A stretch of 64,000 nt of DNA from positions 1 to 64,000 of the forward strand of contig CAZOLI010000009.1 in NCBI GenBank assembly GCA_964580675.1, in the 5' to 3' direction. Source of the DNA: CAZOLI01 sp964580675 (GTDB taxonomy: Bacteria > Planctomycetota > MHYJ01 > CAYXQY01). The notes under the pieces are model-generated. The model saw only the letters and a list, made by a program, of their open reading frames with translations, was not told the DNA's origin and did no database searches. Positions 55,050-63,990 of the stretch are shown piece by piece (within the stretch, counting starts at the first letter, position 1; each line of letters opens with the position of its first letter). Both the position numbers and the translations under genes were made by a program.

Positions 55050-55574
55050 TGTGTTTACTCCAGAATTATATCCGTTTCTTTGGCGAATAAATGACGTCCC
55101 CGACGGGTCCTTCTCCGGGTTGTACCTCACTTCAATTTACGAGATTGTCGTCGTTGCGTTTGACGGCAACCGTTGGGGATGCGGGACGTTCATCCCGGAG
55201 GCGTCGGCAAACCTGGAAGCCCGATCCAGTGTAAGCTGTGTGCTCGGACCCGAACTGTTCCTTTGATGGATCAGAAAAATCATGCTACGCAAAGAACTTC
55301 CGTTTTTCAAGAGTTATATTGATCATCTAACAACCGATCCCGGATTACGTAAATAAGCAGACACAGTCAAGGCTTTTTTTACGCTGAACTTCGCACTTCA
55401 TGAAACCCCGAAAAGGTTGCCCCTCATACCCATTGGTGGTATTATGAAATGTTGTGACGGTACGTATGAAAAGGTATGGAATTGACCGTTGATGAACCAA
55501 TCGCCGGCCGGAACGCCATTACATCGGTTCCTCTCGATAGTTGCCCGGAACTTTCACCTGTATACTCCCTCATC
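55050..55574. other. Divergent intergenic region, moxR / TPR peptidase
   Basis: About 525 bases. For moxR (minus) there is a TATAAT at 55070-55065 and, further up, a TTGACT near 55370 without a good -10. For the peptidase (plus) there is TATACT at 55561-55566, eight bases before its ATG. Otherwise nothing recognisable; no repeat module of the kind seen in the three tracts. Confidence 0.5.
55561..55566 (+). promoter_or_regulatory. Possible -10 box of the TPR peptidase gene
   Basis: TATACT followed by eight bases and then ATG 55575, the same spacing as at meaB. The -35 side (TAGTTG 17 bp upstream) is poor. There is no Shine-Dalgarno before the ATG. The same ACCTGTATACTCC string occurs at 46222-46234 upstream of another gene. 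Confidence 0.35.
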
Positions 55575-58493
55575 ATGAAACAAAAAATGAATACGAACCA
55601 ACATTCCATCGTCCATTACGGAATTCTTCTCCTCCTGCTCCTCTGGACGTCCGTCACCGCGTTGCCGGCACTGCAGGATAAAGGAGACGGAACACGGCAG
55701 GACGAGCCCGACCTGGAGAAACTGGACCAGCTGATCACCAGCGGAAAATACGAGGAAGCACGAAAAAAACTGAACAACATACCGGAAGATGGTTCGGACC
55801 AGGCCCGGAAACAGTTCCGGCTTCTCATGAGGATCCTTCGACAGACCGGTTCGTATTCCAGGGGCATCAAAAAATGCAAATCATTTCTGGAGTCCGTAGA
55901 TGATCCCGGTGTTCGCCTCGCCCTGGCCCGGTTCGAAAAACGAAAAGGACTGTACGAAAAAGCCCTGAAACGGGTAAACACCGTGATTGAAAACCACGAA
56001 TCCCACCTCGCCGCCCGTGCGCTCCGGGTCGAGCTTTACCGAACCACCGGCAAGTACGAGAAAATAAAAAGTGAATTTCAATTCTTCAAAAACTACGCAG
56101 AAAACAACGAAGAAGAACTCGATGACGTGAGCGGGCTGTATCACCTCTCCAGGGGACTATGGCTCTACGCAAACTGGAAGGGGAACACGGACCTCGTGAA
56201 GAAAATTGTCGGGGAATACCTGTTCCGCGCAAACAAGAAAAACAGCAAACACCTCCCGATGAAAACATTCTGGGGAAGTTGCTACCGTGACAAAGGAGCA
56301 ATACCGGACGCCATTCAAACCTACAAAGAAGTATTAAAAATTAACGAGAATTACGCCGCGGCACTTGTGAGCCTGGCCAGGATCGGGTCCGAAAACAAAC
56401 GCCGAAGAAAAAAAACAGGATCCCCGAAAAAACTGGCAAAAAAAGCGCTGGAAACCAATCCAAATTACCTGCCGGCACGACTTGTACTGGCCAAGAGACA
56501 CCTGATCAAAAAGAAGTTCAAGAAATTTCGGAAACAGCTCGAACGGGCTCTGGAAATTAATGAGAACTCCCCCGGCGCCCACGGGCTCAACGCTGCCTAT
56601 CACCTCCTGCAGAACAACAGGGAAAAGTATAAAACCGCTCGGAAGAAAGCGCTCTCCGTCAACCCGAAATACGGGCGTATGGACGCCACCATTGCCGGTA
56701 TACTCGAGGAAGAAATGGAATTTCAGCGGGCTCAGAAGTACTACAACCAGGCCACCGAGCTTAATCCGAACCTCTGGGGAGTTCAGGAATCCAAAGGCAT
56801 CAACCTCCTTCGCCTCGGTCAGGAACGAAAGGGCAAAAAAATCCTGGAAAAAGCCTACAAAAACAACCCCTTTAACGTAAAAGTTGTCAATACCCTCGAA
56901 CTCCTCGACCTATTCGAGGAGGAGTTCGAAACATACCGCGACGACGGATATCTTCTCCGTGTTCATGAAAGTGAAGCCGAATACGCGAGATACTGGATAC
57001 AGAAACTCCTGAAAAAATCCATTGAAGAAATGTCGGAACGGTACCAGTTTGAACTGGATGACCCCGTGGTGGTCGAAATCTTCCACCACAAAGGAGATTT
57101 TTCCGTACGAACCGTGGGCATTGAAGGAATCGGGGCAAAAGGTGCCTGTTTCGGCAAAGTAACCATGGCCCTTTCGCCCCTTGCCAAAGACGCAATTGGT
57201 CCGTACAACTGGGGATCCACACTATGGCACGAAATGGGTCACGCGTACGCACTCCAGCTCTCCGAGTGGCGCGTGCCCCGGTGGTTCACGGAAGCACTGT
57301 CCGTGTACGAGGAAACCCTCGGTCCCCGGGGATGGGAACGTGAAATTGCGTTGAAAGTCAACAAAGCCATGGAAGCCGGTAAACTCCCCACGTTAATGGA
57401 AATTGACAGTGGTGAAAAACGGTCGAACTTCGCGATGTACCAGTACGGGCGCAAAATAATTGAATTTATTGTGAATGAGTACGGGTTTGAAGGCATCGTA
57501 AAAATTCTTAAGGCCTATCGGGACGGCAAAGAAACAAACGAAGCGTTCGCCTCGGCCCTTGGAGACGACCTCGAAACGGTGGAGGGCAAACTCCGTAAAT
57601 GGATCCGGAACTGGATTCAGGGATTTAAACTACGCAACCGGATATCAAAAGAGGAGCGAAAATCATTTCAGGAGCAGGTCGAGAACGGAGAAGAGAAAGG
57701 AAAAGCCCTGGCCATGCTTGCCCTCTACCATTTCCAGCAGAAAAACACGAAAAAAGCACGTCAGAAAGCGAAGGAAGCAATCGAGGAAAATGGCGACCTG
57801 GGCATGCCATACGTCGTCCTCGCCGGCCTCGAACGACGGGACAAAGTGTGGAACGAAGCCAGGAAATTCTATCAGAAAGCCCTCGACAACGGAGCGGATG
57901 ACTTTCGAACACTTATGCGGTTCGGAGCGACGCTGGAAAAAACCGGTGACACAAACAGGGCCATAACCATGTACGAAAAAGCAAGAAAGACGTTTCCCCG
58001 ATACGTTGGAGACGGCAATCCGTACCTGAAACTTTTTGACCTGTACAAAAACACGAACCAGGGGAGAAAAGCACTCGAATCCCTCAAAGGATATTGCCAG
58101 CGGGCTCACAAGGACTTCCACAAAAACCGTGAACTGGCGGAGTACCTGGTGAAACTGGAACGTTGGGAGGAGGCCAGAAACGTTCTGGAACGGCTTATCT
58201 GGATTAATTACAAGGATTTAAAGGTGCAGACGTGGCTTGCGGATTCGTACTGGCACCTCTCGGAGTGGCACCATGCTCATGCGGCTTATCTGAGCACCGT
58301 GGGATTACTGAAAACCGTTCATGAAGAAAAGGGAGGAGCAAATCGCCTCCTCGGGAAATATCTGCTGAAAGCGGCGAAAGCCAGTGAAAAATTGAACAAA
58401 ACAGAACGGGCACTCCGTGAAGCCAAGAGAGCACAGAACTATGACCGGTCAAACAAAAATATCAAAAAATTTATCAATCGAATCTCTTCCTGA
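55575..58493 (+). CDS. Secreted TPR protein with gluzincin metallopeptidase domain
   Basis: A 972-residue protein with a signal peptide (HYGILLLLLLWTSVTALPA). Tetratricopeptide repeats cover about 40-450. A zinc-peptidase domain follows, with HEMGH at 552-556 and the third ligand Glu in WFTEALSVYEE (about 573), the pattern of the peptidase-MA group of gluzincins. More TPRs fill the C-terminus (about 690-970). It is probably periplasmic or surface-bound. ATG 55575 is preferred to the frame start at 55476 because it gives a proper signal peptide. Very rich in Lys/Glu/Asn. Substrate unknown. Confidence 0.8.
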   Translation: MKQKMNTNQHSIVHYGILLLLLLWTSVTALPALQDKGDGTRQDEPDLEKLDQLITSGKYEEARKKLNNIPEDGSDQARKQFRLLMRILRQTGSYSRGIKKCKSFLESVDDPGVRLALARFEKRKGLYEKALKRVNTVIENHESHLAARALRVELYRTTGKYEKIKSEFQFFKNYAENNEEELDDVSGLYHLSRGLWLYANWKGNTDLVKKIVGEYLFRANKKNSKHLPMKTFWGSCYRDKGAIPDAIQTYKEVLKINENYAAALVSLARIGSENKRRRKKTGSPKKLAKKALETNPNYLPARLVLAKRHLIKKKFKKFRKQLERALEINENSPGAHGLNAAYHLLQNNREKYKTARKKALSVNPKYGRMDATIAGILEEEMEFQRAQKYYNQATELNPNLWGVQESKGINLLRLGQERKGKKILEKAYKNNPFNVKVVNTLELLDLFEEEFETYRDDGYLLRVHESEAEYARYWIQKLLKKSIEEMSERYQFELDDPVVVEIFHHKGDFSVRTVGIEGIGAKGACFGKVTMALSPLAKDAIGPYNWGSTLWHEMGHAYALQLSEWRVPRWFTEALSVYEETLGPRGWEREIALKVNKAMEAGKLPTLMEIDSGEKRSNFAMYQYGRKIIEFIVNEYGFEGIVKILKAYRDGKETNEAFASALGDDLETVEGKLRKWIRNWIQGFKLRNRISKEERKSFQEQVENGEEKGKALAMLALYHFQQKNTKKARQKAKEAIEENGDLGMPYVVLAGLERRDKVWNEARKFYQKALDNGADDFRTLMRFGATLEKTGDTNRAITMYEKARKTFPRYVGDGNPYLKLFDLYKNTNQGRKALESLKGYCQRAHKDFHKNRELAEYLVKLERWEEARNVLERLIWINYKDLKVQTWLADSYWHLSEWHHAHAAYLSTVGLLKTVHEEKGGANRLLGKYLLKAAKASEKLNKTERALREAKRAQNYDRSNKNIKKFINRISS

Positions 58494-58795
58494 ACCCATC
58501 CGTTTCCCTGATTCGGGAGAAGAGGCCGGGAAACGTCCCAGCCCCCCGTCCACCCGCGGCCGTCGGCTCCTCCTCCATTCTGGAGGTAGGGGAACAGAAG
58601 AAACCTGAATCCGGTTTCCCGTCACATACGGAAAAGCGAACGGGACCGTCCTTCAGGAAAGGAATCACTCCCATCTTCTTCCCGACGTTCAGAATATTGG
58701 AAACGTTGGGGGTTTCTGCTAACATAAACCACTGTTCCGGCGGGTGTCTGAGGTTCTGGAATACTTCTCTTATCTAGAGTTACAGCTGAAGACCA
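58494..58795. other. Intergenic region
   Basis: About 300 bases between the TPR peptidase and the next zinc-ribbon membrane protein. No clear promoter, terminator or gene was seen. Confidence 0.5.
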
Positions 58796-60775
58796 TTGGG
58801 AAAAGCAACTGTTTACTGTGAAGGATGCGGCATCCGAATAACCGAAAAGGAATTCAAGGAAGGAAACGCACTTACGTACAAAAACATGTCCTTCTGTGAA
58901 GGGTGTGGATCGGACCTGAAGAAGGAATTAAAAAAAGAGGGAAAAAAACTTCAGGAAATGACGGAGTCAAGTGTATTAAGAGCACTCGATATTGAAGCCG
59001 ATGAAGATTCCGATCCGGACCCCTCTCCCGACAAACCTCCCTCCGCATCCACCGAACCCGTCTCGGACGCCTCTCCCTCCGGTCAGAAAACACACGGAAA
59101 TAATCGGCGAAAGAAGAAAAAGAAAAGCCGTAAACGCCCCGAAAGGGGAAGACGGGAACGCGGCACATCCACATCCGACGATGACCATGATCGTCTCGAG
59201 AAGTTTCGCGAGGGACGGGAGGACGATTCTTTCCTGTCAACCGGGGTGCTTGTCGGAGGTGGTGCGATCCTTGTTTTGGGCCTTATCGCCGGCATGTTTT
59301 ATTTCCTGTCCGGGTCCGAGGGGAATCCCGCCCTTGTGGATGCGCGCATCAAAAAGGTAAGAAACGAAATGAGTGCCCTGAAGGATTCCTACAGCCAAAC
59401 AGACGTGAAACGTATGTCGGAATGGATGTCGGAAGCTCGTGAAGCGGCGCCGGAAGGATACAGAACAGGAGACCTTGCCGAACTCAACGATCGCCTGGAG
59501 GAAATGCAACAGAACCTGTCGAAGCGGGAGGAACTCCGGAACAGGGTCTCCTCCCTGAAGGAATCCATCCCGGAACAATCCCCCGGCAAACTCAAGGAAA
59601 CCATGAAAACACTTTTTGAAATACAGAAAAAGGGACAAAGAAACGAAATGGGGGAGGAATTTCAGTATACAATCGGCGAAGCAATCAAAGACGCCGCCGG
59701 TCGGTGGCGTGATCAGAAAATGGACGAACTTCCCGAACTCGACACATCCAGTATCGACGCCTTCGTTAAATCATACAGGGAACACACGGAACAACTCGAT
59801 CGGATTATACGCAAATTGAAGGCCGGTCTGAACCTGCCACCGGACAAGGTGAACGAAGTGGACGCCTCTTTCTGGCGAAAGGACCTGGCCAGGAAGGCGG
59901 AACAGGAAAAGTGGAAATTCGAAAACAAATCGGACGACTTTATCCACGGAAAATTTGAAGAAATCAGCAAGCGGCTCGATAATTACCTCAGCAACGTTCG
60001 AGAAAAGAAAACGAGCGGGAACCTTAAGGAGGCGCTCCGGATGCTCGAAAACCCGCCCCGGGAAATGAAACGGACCCTGAAACAGTTCACACGTCGTCTG
60101 AGTTCCGGGGACTCCCCGTACGACAAAGCCATGGATAAAATGGACGAAATAGACAAAAAAATTGAAATGCGGAAAAAGGAAATAAAACGGCTGATCCGGG
60201 CGGAGGAAACCGGGGGTCAGGACACCGCCGAATCCGGGGACGAGGGACAGCAACCGGCACCGGACCAGAACGGCGATCAACCGGATGAGAACGAAAACGT
60301 CTTCACTCTGTTTAAAGACGGAAAGGGAACGGACGACATGGTCTGGCGGAAACCTAAATCGGGAAAAATGGAAGTAAAAAACGGGAATCTCGTCCTGAGT
60401 GATTCAAAGAATCGGGAAATGAGTGAGGACCCGTACCATTACCTGTTCATGGGCAAAGACGGTTGGAAGAATTACATCATCACACTCTCCTTTGCAAAAA
60501 TTGAAGCAAAAGGAGCCACCTTCTACTTCCGGTCCGACCACTCCGGAAACGGGGCTTTTTACCACGCGAACCTCCCCGAAAAAGCCGGAACGATCGTTCT
60601 GAAAACGGAAGATGGCAAAATTTTCTGGAAAAAAGGCCCAGACAACTGGGTGAACATATCCGAGAAACTGGGTGAGAACGCCCGAACGGATCGTGATAGC
60701 GGCAAGTTCGGCATGAGTCTCATCGGCAGCGGCAAGATCGTATTGAAGGAAATCAAGGCGAAACTCCTCAAATAA
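58796..60775 (+). CDS. Zinc-ribbon, membrane-anchored protein with C-terminal DUF1080/LamG-like domain
   Basis: A 659-residue protein read from TTG 58796; the next ATG would lose the first Cys pair. A zinc ribbon uses C8/C11 and C34/C37. Next come an acidic Pro/Ser linker and a Lys/Arg-rich stretch (RRKKKKKSRKRPERGRR), a membrane helix (GVLVGGGAILVLGLIAGMFYFL, about 149-170), a long helical coiled-coil part (about 175-490), and a beta-sandwich C-terminus (about 500-659) like DUF1080. Cytoplasmic sensor and external domain are thus joined. It lies 14 nt before hisS. Function unknown. Confidence 0.72.
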   Translation: MGKATVYCEGCGIRITEKEFKEGNALTYKNMSFCEGCGSDLKKELKKEGKKLQEMTESSVLRALDIEADEDSDPDPSPDKPPSASTEPVSDASPSGQKTHGNNRRKKKKKSRKRPERGRRERGTSTSDDDHDRLEKFREGREDDSFLSTGVLVGGGAILVLGLIAGMFYFLSGSEGNPALVDARIKKVRNEMSALKDSYSQTDVKRMSEWMSEAREAAPEGYRTGDLAELNDRLEEMQQNLSKREELRNRVSSLKESIPEQSPGKLKETMKTLFEIQKKGQRNEMGEEFQYTIGEAIKDAAGRWRDQKMDELPELDTSSIDAFVKSYREHTEQLDRIIRKLKAGLNLPPDKVNEVDASFWRKDLARKAEQEKWKFENKSDDFIHGKFEEISKRLDNYLSNVREKKTSGNLKEALRMLENPPREMKRTLKQFTRRLSSGDSPYDKAMDKMDEIDKKIEMRKKEIKRLIRAEETGGQDTAESGDEGQQPAPDQNGDQPDENENVFTLFKDGKGTDDMVWRKPKSGKMEVKNGNLVLSDSKNREMSEDPYHYLFMGKDGWKNYIITLSFAKIEAKGATFYFRSDHSGNGAFYHANLPEKAGTIVLKTEDGKIFWKKGPDNWVNISEKLGENARTDRDSGKFGMSLIGSGKIVLKEIKAKLLK

Positions 60776-60789
60776 CACAACCCCTTCCC

Positions 60790-62064
60790 ATGTCCAATCC
60801 CTCGTACCAGAAACCCCGTGGTTTTGAGGATATTCTGCCGGATGACGTTGGTGTGTGGCAGGAAATAGAAAGCACGGTTCACGATCTCTATCCGAAATTC
60901 GGCTACCGGGAAATCCGCGTGCCTCACATTGAACACACCGAACTCTTCGTGCGGTCCATCGGGGAGGCAACCGACATCGTCGAAAAGGAAATGTTCACGT
61001 TTAAGAAAGGGGATGAACAATCCCTGTCCCTCCGTCCGGAAATCACCGCCTCCCTCTGTCGATCGGTCATCGAAAATCACCTTCGGAAACAGGAACCGTT
61101 CCAGAAATTGTATTACGTCGGTCCCTGTTTTCGGTACGAAAAACCGCAGAAAGGTCGACTCCGACAGTTCCACCAGATTGGTGTGGAGGCCATCGGGGCC
61201 GACGACCCCCTTCTGGACCTGGAAACCATCGATTTGTTTGTCAGAACTCTGCACCGAACGGGTGTTTCCAACTTCACCGTTCACCTGAACACCATGGGCT
61301 GCCAGGATTGTCGGCCGGTATATCGGGATCACCTGAAGGATCATATCGAACCACGACTGGACGGCCTCTGCGAAAACTGCCAGGATCGCTTTCACAGAAA
61401 CCTGTTCCGGGTGCTGGACTGCAAGCGGGAATCGTGTCAATCAACCCTGGGAGACGTTCCCCCGATTTACGAAGACCTTTGTGCGCCCTGCTCGGACCAC
61501 TGGTCGGCCGTTCGGAACCGGGCAAAAGACCTCCGTGTGGACGTCAAGGAAGATCCCCGGCTCGTTAGAGGTCTCGATTATTACACCAGAACCGTTTACG
61601 AAATGCGAAGCGGAGATCTCGGGGCCCAGAACGCCCTTGGTGGCGGGGGACGATACAATGGGTTAATGGAAGAACTCGGGGGCGAGCCGGCCGGCGGGAT
61701 CGGCTTCGGCATTGGCGTGGAACGCTTGATTCTCGCCAGAAACGAACAGGAGGACGCCGACCCGGAAACGGATAACCCCCTTCTCTACCTGGTAAGCGTC
61801 GATGAAGAATGTCACGAAGAAGCTTATTCCCTCGCCTCACACCTGCGACGGAAGGATTTTGCCGTGGACCTGAATTACGAAGACCGAAGTCTAAAATCAC
61901 AGATGCGGGTGGCGAATCGCTCCGGGGCCCCGCTCGTCGGTATTCTGGGTCCCGATGAAATCGAACAGGATGAAATTACCATTAAAACAATGTCCTCCGG
62001 GGAGGAAAAACGGGTCAGACGAGACAACCTGGAGGATCACCTTTCGTCCGTCGCGAGGTCATAA
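60790..62064 (+). CDS. hisS: Histidyl-tRNA synthetase
   Basis: A 424-residue class II synthetase. It begins YQKPRGFEDILPDD; motif 2 is FRYEKPQKGRLRQFHQ, the histidine-specific segments are LVRGLDYYTRTVYE and GGGGRYNGLM, and motif 3 is GGIGFGIGVERLIL. A Cys-rich stretch in the insertion (CENCQDRF, DCKRESC, CAPCSDHW) probably binds zinc, as in many bacterial HisRS. No Shine-Dalgarno is seen before the ATG, so it may rely on coupling to the gene 14 nt upstream. Confidence 0.96.
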   Translation: MSNPSYQKPRGFEDILPDDVGVWQEIESTVHDLYPKFGYREIRVPHIEHTELFVRSIGEATDIVEKEMFTFKKGDEQSLSLRPEITASLCRSVIENHLRKQEPFQKLYYVGPCFRYEKPQKGRLRQFHQIGVEAIGADDPLLDLETIDLFVRTLHRTGVSNFTVHLNTMGCQDCRPVYRDHLKDHIEPRLDGLCENCQDRFHRNLFRVLDCKRESCQSTLGDVPPIYEDLCAPCSDHWSAVRNRAKDLRVDVKEDPRLVRGLDYYTRTVYEMRSGDLGAQNALGGGGRYNGLMEELGGEPAGGIGFGIGVERLILARNEQEDADPETDNPLLYLVSVDEECHEEAYSLASHLRRKDFAVDLNYEDRSLKSQMRVANRSGAPLVGILGPDEIEQDEITIKTMSSGEEKRVRRDNLEDHLSSVARS

Positions 62065-62354
62065 CCGGAAACGCTTGAAGGCGAATCAACCGGAGCTACG
62101 TCGAATTACCAAACCCGCCAGGCAACGGACAAATGATCATACGTCAGTGAGGGAACCCTGTTCCTGCTCACTGCAACCACCGGGCCGGTCCTGACCGTTT
62201 CCGCTACTGGAACACCATTGTCCCCGCCTGGCACAGGTCATGTGCGGCTCTGCCTCCACAATTCCTCGGGGCAGGACCCAATAACGGAAATCGGAGACAC
62301 ATTCCTTTCGTAATGAGACGTGTCCGGCCCCCAGAGGTGTATTGTTCAATGGAT

Positions 62355-62383
62355 TTGATACCAAGCATTTTTTTTATTATATT
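62355..62383 (+). promoter_or_regulatory. Sigma-70 promoter of rpsF-rpsR-rplI
   Basis: TTGATA at 62355-62360, a 17-bp spacer and TATATT at 62378-62383. Each box differs from consensus by one base. Transcription should start near 62390, giving a leader of about 120 nt. Confidence 0.7.
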
Positions 62384-62401
62384 TGTAAATTCCATATCAG
62401 A

Positions 62402-62421
62402 GGGTTTGATTAATCAATCCC
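62402..62421. promoter_or_regulatory. Palindrome in the rpsF leader
   Basis: A perfect 12-bp palindrome TTGATTAATCAA (62406-62417) inside a 20-base imperfect one flanked by GGG and CCC. It lies about 12 bases after the expected transcription start, so it may be an operator or the 5' hairpin of the mRNA. Confidence 0.5.
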
Positions 62422-62441
62422 GTTGATTCGCTCGTTTGCTT

Positions 62442-62478
62442 CCTCTTCTGCTTCTGGATGCACAGAGGGGGGTTTTTT
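62442..62478 (+). promoter_or_regulatory. Attenuator-like hairpin before rpsF
   Basis: CCTCT (62442-62446) can pair with AGAGG (62464-62468), with G-T extension, and GG plus six T follow. It resembles a weak intrinsic terminator 33 nt before the rpsF ATG. Leaders of rpsF are often targets of S6:S18 autoregulation; I could not confirm that known motif here. Confidence 0.4.
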
Positions 62479-62510
62479 ATGCGGTCAAAATTCTCAAGAT
62501 TACCTGAGAC

Positions 62511-63263
62511 ATGACAGAACGGAACGAAAAATACTACGAAGGGATGTTTATCACCGCTCCGGGTGGTGGAGAAGAAGCCTGGGAAGAATCCGAGGATGCC
62601 GTTCGTTCCGTCCTCGAGGACAACGAAGCGGAAATCGACTACATGGAAAACTGGGCCGACCAGGAATTTGAATTCGAAATTGAAAAGGAACGAAGGGGAA
62701 AATACCTCCTGACCCATTTCCGTGTCAGTCCATCCTCAATTGAGGAAATCCGCCATGACGCCGGGCTGAACGAGCAGATCCTTCGACTCCTGATCCTGGA
62801 CCGCGGACGGGAAGAAATTTACGAAGAGATGATCGAGGAACGAAAAGAAGCGGTACGAAAACGGGAAGAAGAAGAAGCAGAGGAGGAAGAAGAATCAGAA
62901 GAAGCAGAGGAGGAAGAGGAAACTGAATTAGAGGAAGAGGAACAAACACCGTCTTCCGAAGAGGGAGAAACGTCCGAACCGGAAGAAATGGAGCACGAGT
63001 CCGAATCCCCGGAAACAACGGAGGAAGAATCCGAATCCCCCGAGGAACCGGAAAAAGAGACGGAGGAGGAATCGGGGAAACCGGAAACCACCGAAGCGGC
63101 TGCCGGGGAGGAAACGGAGGAATCAATCGAGGAAGACACCGAGAACGAGACACCTGATTCCCCCGAAGAAAACGGCAGTACCTCCAGTGATGTGGACGTA
63201 GAGGAAAACGAACAACCGGACGAATCCCCGGAAGAAGAAAAGATTGAAGAGAAACCTGAATAA
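62511..63263 (+). CDS. rpsF: Ribosomal protein S6 with long acidic C-terminal extension
   Basis: A 250-residue protein; ordinary S6 has 95-135. Residues 1 to about 105 are the S6 fold (KYYEGMFITAPGGGEEAWEE, then GKYLLTHFRVSPSSIEEIRHDAGLNEQILRLLIL). The rest, about 145 residues, is almost only Glu with Ser, Pro, Thr and Asp, and must be disordered and strongly negative. First gene of the operon with rpsR and rplI; there is no ssb gene between rpsF and rpsR. Confidence 0.93.
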   Translation: MTERNEKYYEGMFITAPGGGEEAWEESEDAVRSVLEDNEAEIDYMENWADQEFEFEIEKERRGKYLLTHFRVSPSSIEEIRHDAGLNEQILRLLILDRGREEIYEEMIEERKEAVRKREEEEAEEEEESEEAEEEEETELEEEEQTPSSEEGETSEPEEMEHESESPETTEEESESPEEPEKETEEESGKPETTEAAAGEETEESIEEDTENETPDSPEENGSTSSDVDVEENEQPDESPEEEKIEEKPE

Positions 63264-63283
63264 AGTAAAGAAAGGAGAACGAT

Positions 63284-63511
63284 ATGGCACAGAAGCGATA
63301 CACAAAATTTCAACGAAGAACCCGGTGCCGCTGGTGCCGGGATGGTGTGGAACACATCGATTACAAGGATGTCGGCGAACTCAGAAAAATGATAGATATG
63401 CAGGGAAAAATACTTCCCAAACGGCGGTCCGGCAACTGTACAGCTCACCAGAGAAAGGTAAAACGTGCGGTAAAACGAGCAAGGTTCCTGGCCCTTTTGC
63501 CACAGGGATAA
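63284..63511 (+). CDS. rpsR: Ribosomal protein S18, zinc-binding type
   Basis: A 75-residue S18: IDYKDVGELRKMIDMQGKILPKR and AHQRKVKRAVKRARFLALLP are the family core. C14, C17 (RCRWC) with C47 and H50 (GNCTAH) form a likely zinc site, the so-called C+ form of S18. It binds S6 in the small subunit. 20 nt after rpsF, preceded by an AAAGGAGA Shine-Dalgarno. Confidence 0.96.
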   Translation: MAQKRYTKFQRRTRCRWCRDGVEHIDYKDVGELRKMIDMQGKILPKRRSGNCTAHQRKVKRAVKRARFLALLPQG

Positions 63512-63516
63512 CAACC

Positions 63517-63990
63517 ATGGAAATTCTTCTCTGGAAAACCATCGACAAACTTGGCGAACAGGGAGAAGTCGTTGATGTGGCCCCCGGCTATGCCCGTAAT
63601 TACCTGTTTCGAAAAGGATGGGCAACCCCGAACACGGCGGAACACCGAAAAAAAATGGAGCAGCAGAAAGAACGGCTGAAACGGGAAGAACAGAAACGAA
63701 TTGAGGAAAGCGAACGAAAAGCCGAAGCTCTACAGGACATCTTCTGTGTCCTGGAGGTCGAAACAAACGAAGAAGGAGTGCTCTTTGGATCCGTCACACC
63801 AAAAATGATTGCGGATCGCCTGACCGACGAACACGGACTCGATGTTTCGGCCAAACATGTGACCCTGAAAAAACCCATCAAACACGTGGGAACGTACAAG
63901 GTTCCGATCAACTTTCATACAGAAGTGCAGGGAACCCTTCACACCTGGGTCGTTTCTTCCGGTCAGGGCCACTCCGGCCCCTCTGAATAA
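63517..63990 (+). CDS. rplI: Ribosomal protein L9
   Basis: A 157-residue L9: N-terminal domain MEILLWKTIDKLGEQGEVVDVAPGYARNYLFRKGWA, a long connecting helix rich in Glu/Lys/Arg (about 45-75), and C-terminal domain with EGVLFGSVTPKMIADRL. The start is ATG 63517, 5 nt after the rpsR stop; the longer frame would run back through rpsR. Confidence 0.96.
   Translation: MEILLWKTIDKLGEQGEVVDVAPGYARNYLFRKGWATPNTAEHRKKMEQQKERLKREEQKRIEESERKAEALQDIFCVLEVETNEEGVLFGSVTPKMIADRLTDEHGLDVSAKHVTLKKPIKHVGTYKVPINFHTEVQGTLHTWVVSSGQGHSGPSE

Larger units (their letters stand above)
62065..62510. other. Intergenic region with rpsF promoter and leader
   Basis: The first 290 bases after hisS show nothing recognisable. 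The right part holds a sigma-70 promoter (62355-62383), a palindrome (62402-62421) and a terminator-like hairpin (62442-62478) before rpsF. Confidence 0.6.

Noticed and set aside
60559..61440. Minus-strand open frame of 293 codons
   Set aside because: Antisense to hisS and the end of the upstream gene; those have unmistakable motifs.
62100..62340. Possible additional RNA gene in the hisS-rpsF spacer
   Set aside because: Some short pairings are possible, but no tRNA cloverleaf or known RNA family could be formed by eye.
63244..63516. Long N-terminal extension of ribosomal protein L9
   Set aside because: The frame is open upstream only because it overlaps rpsR in another frame; the L9 domain starts exactly at ATG 63517.
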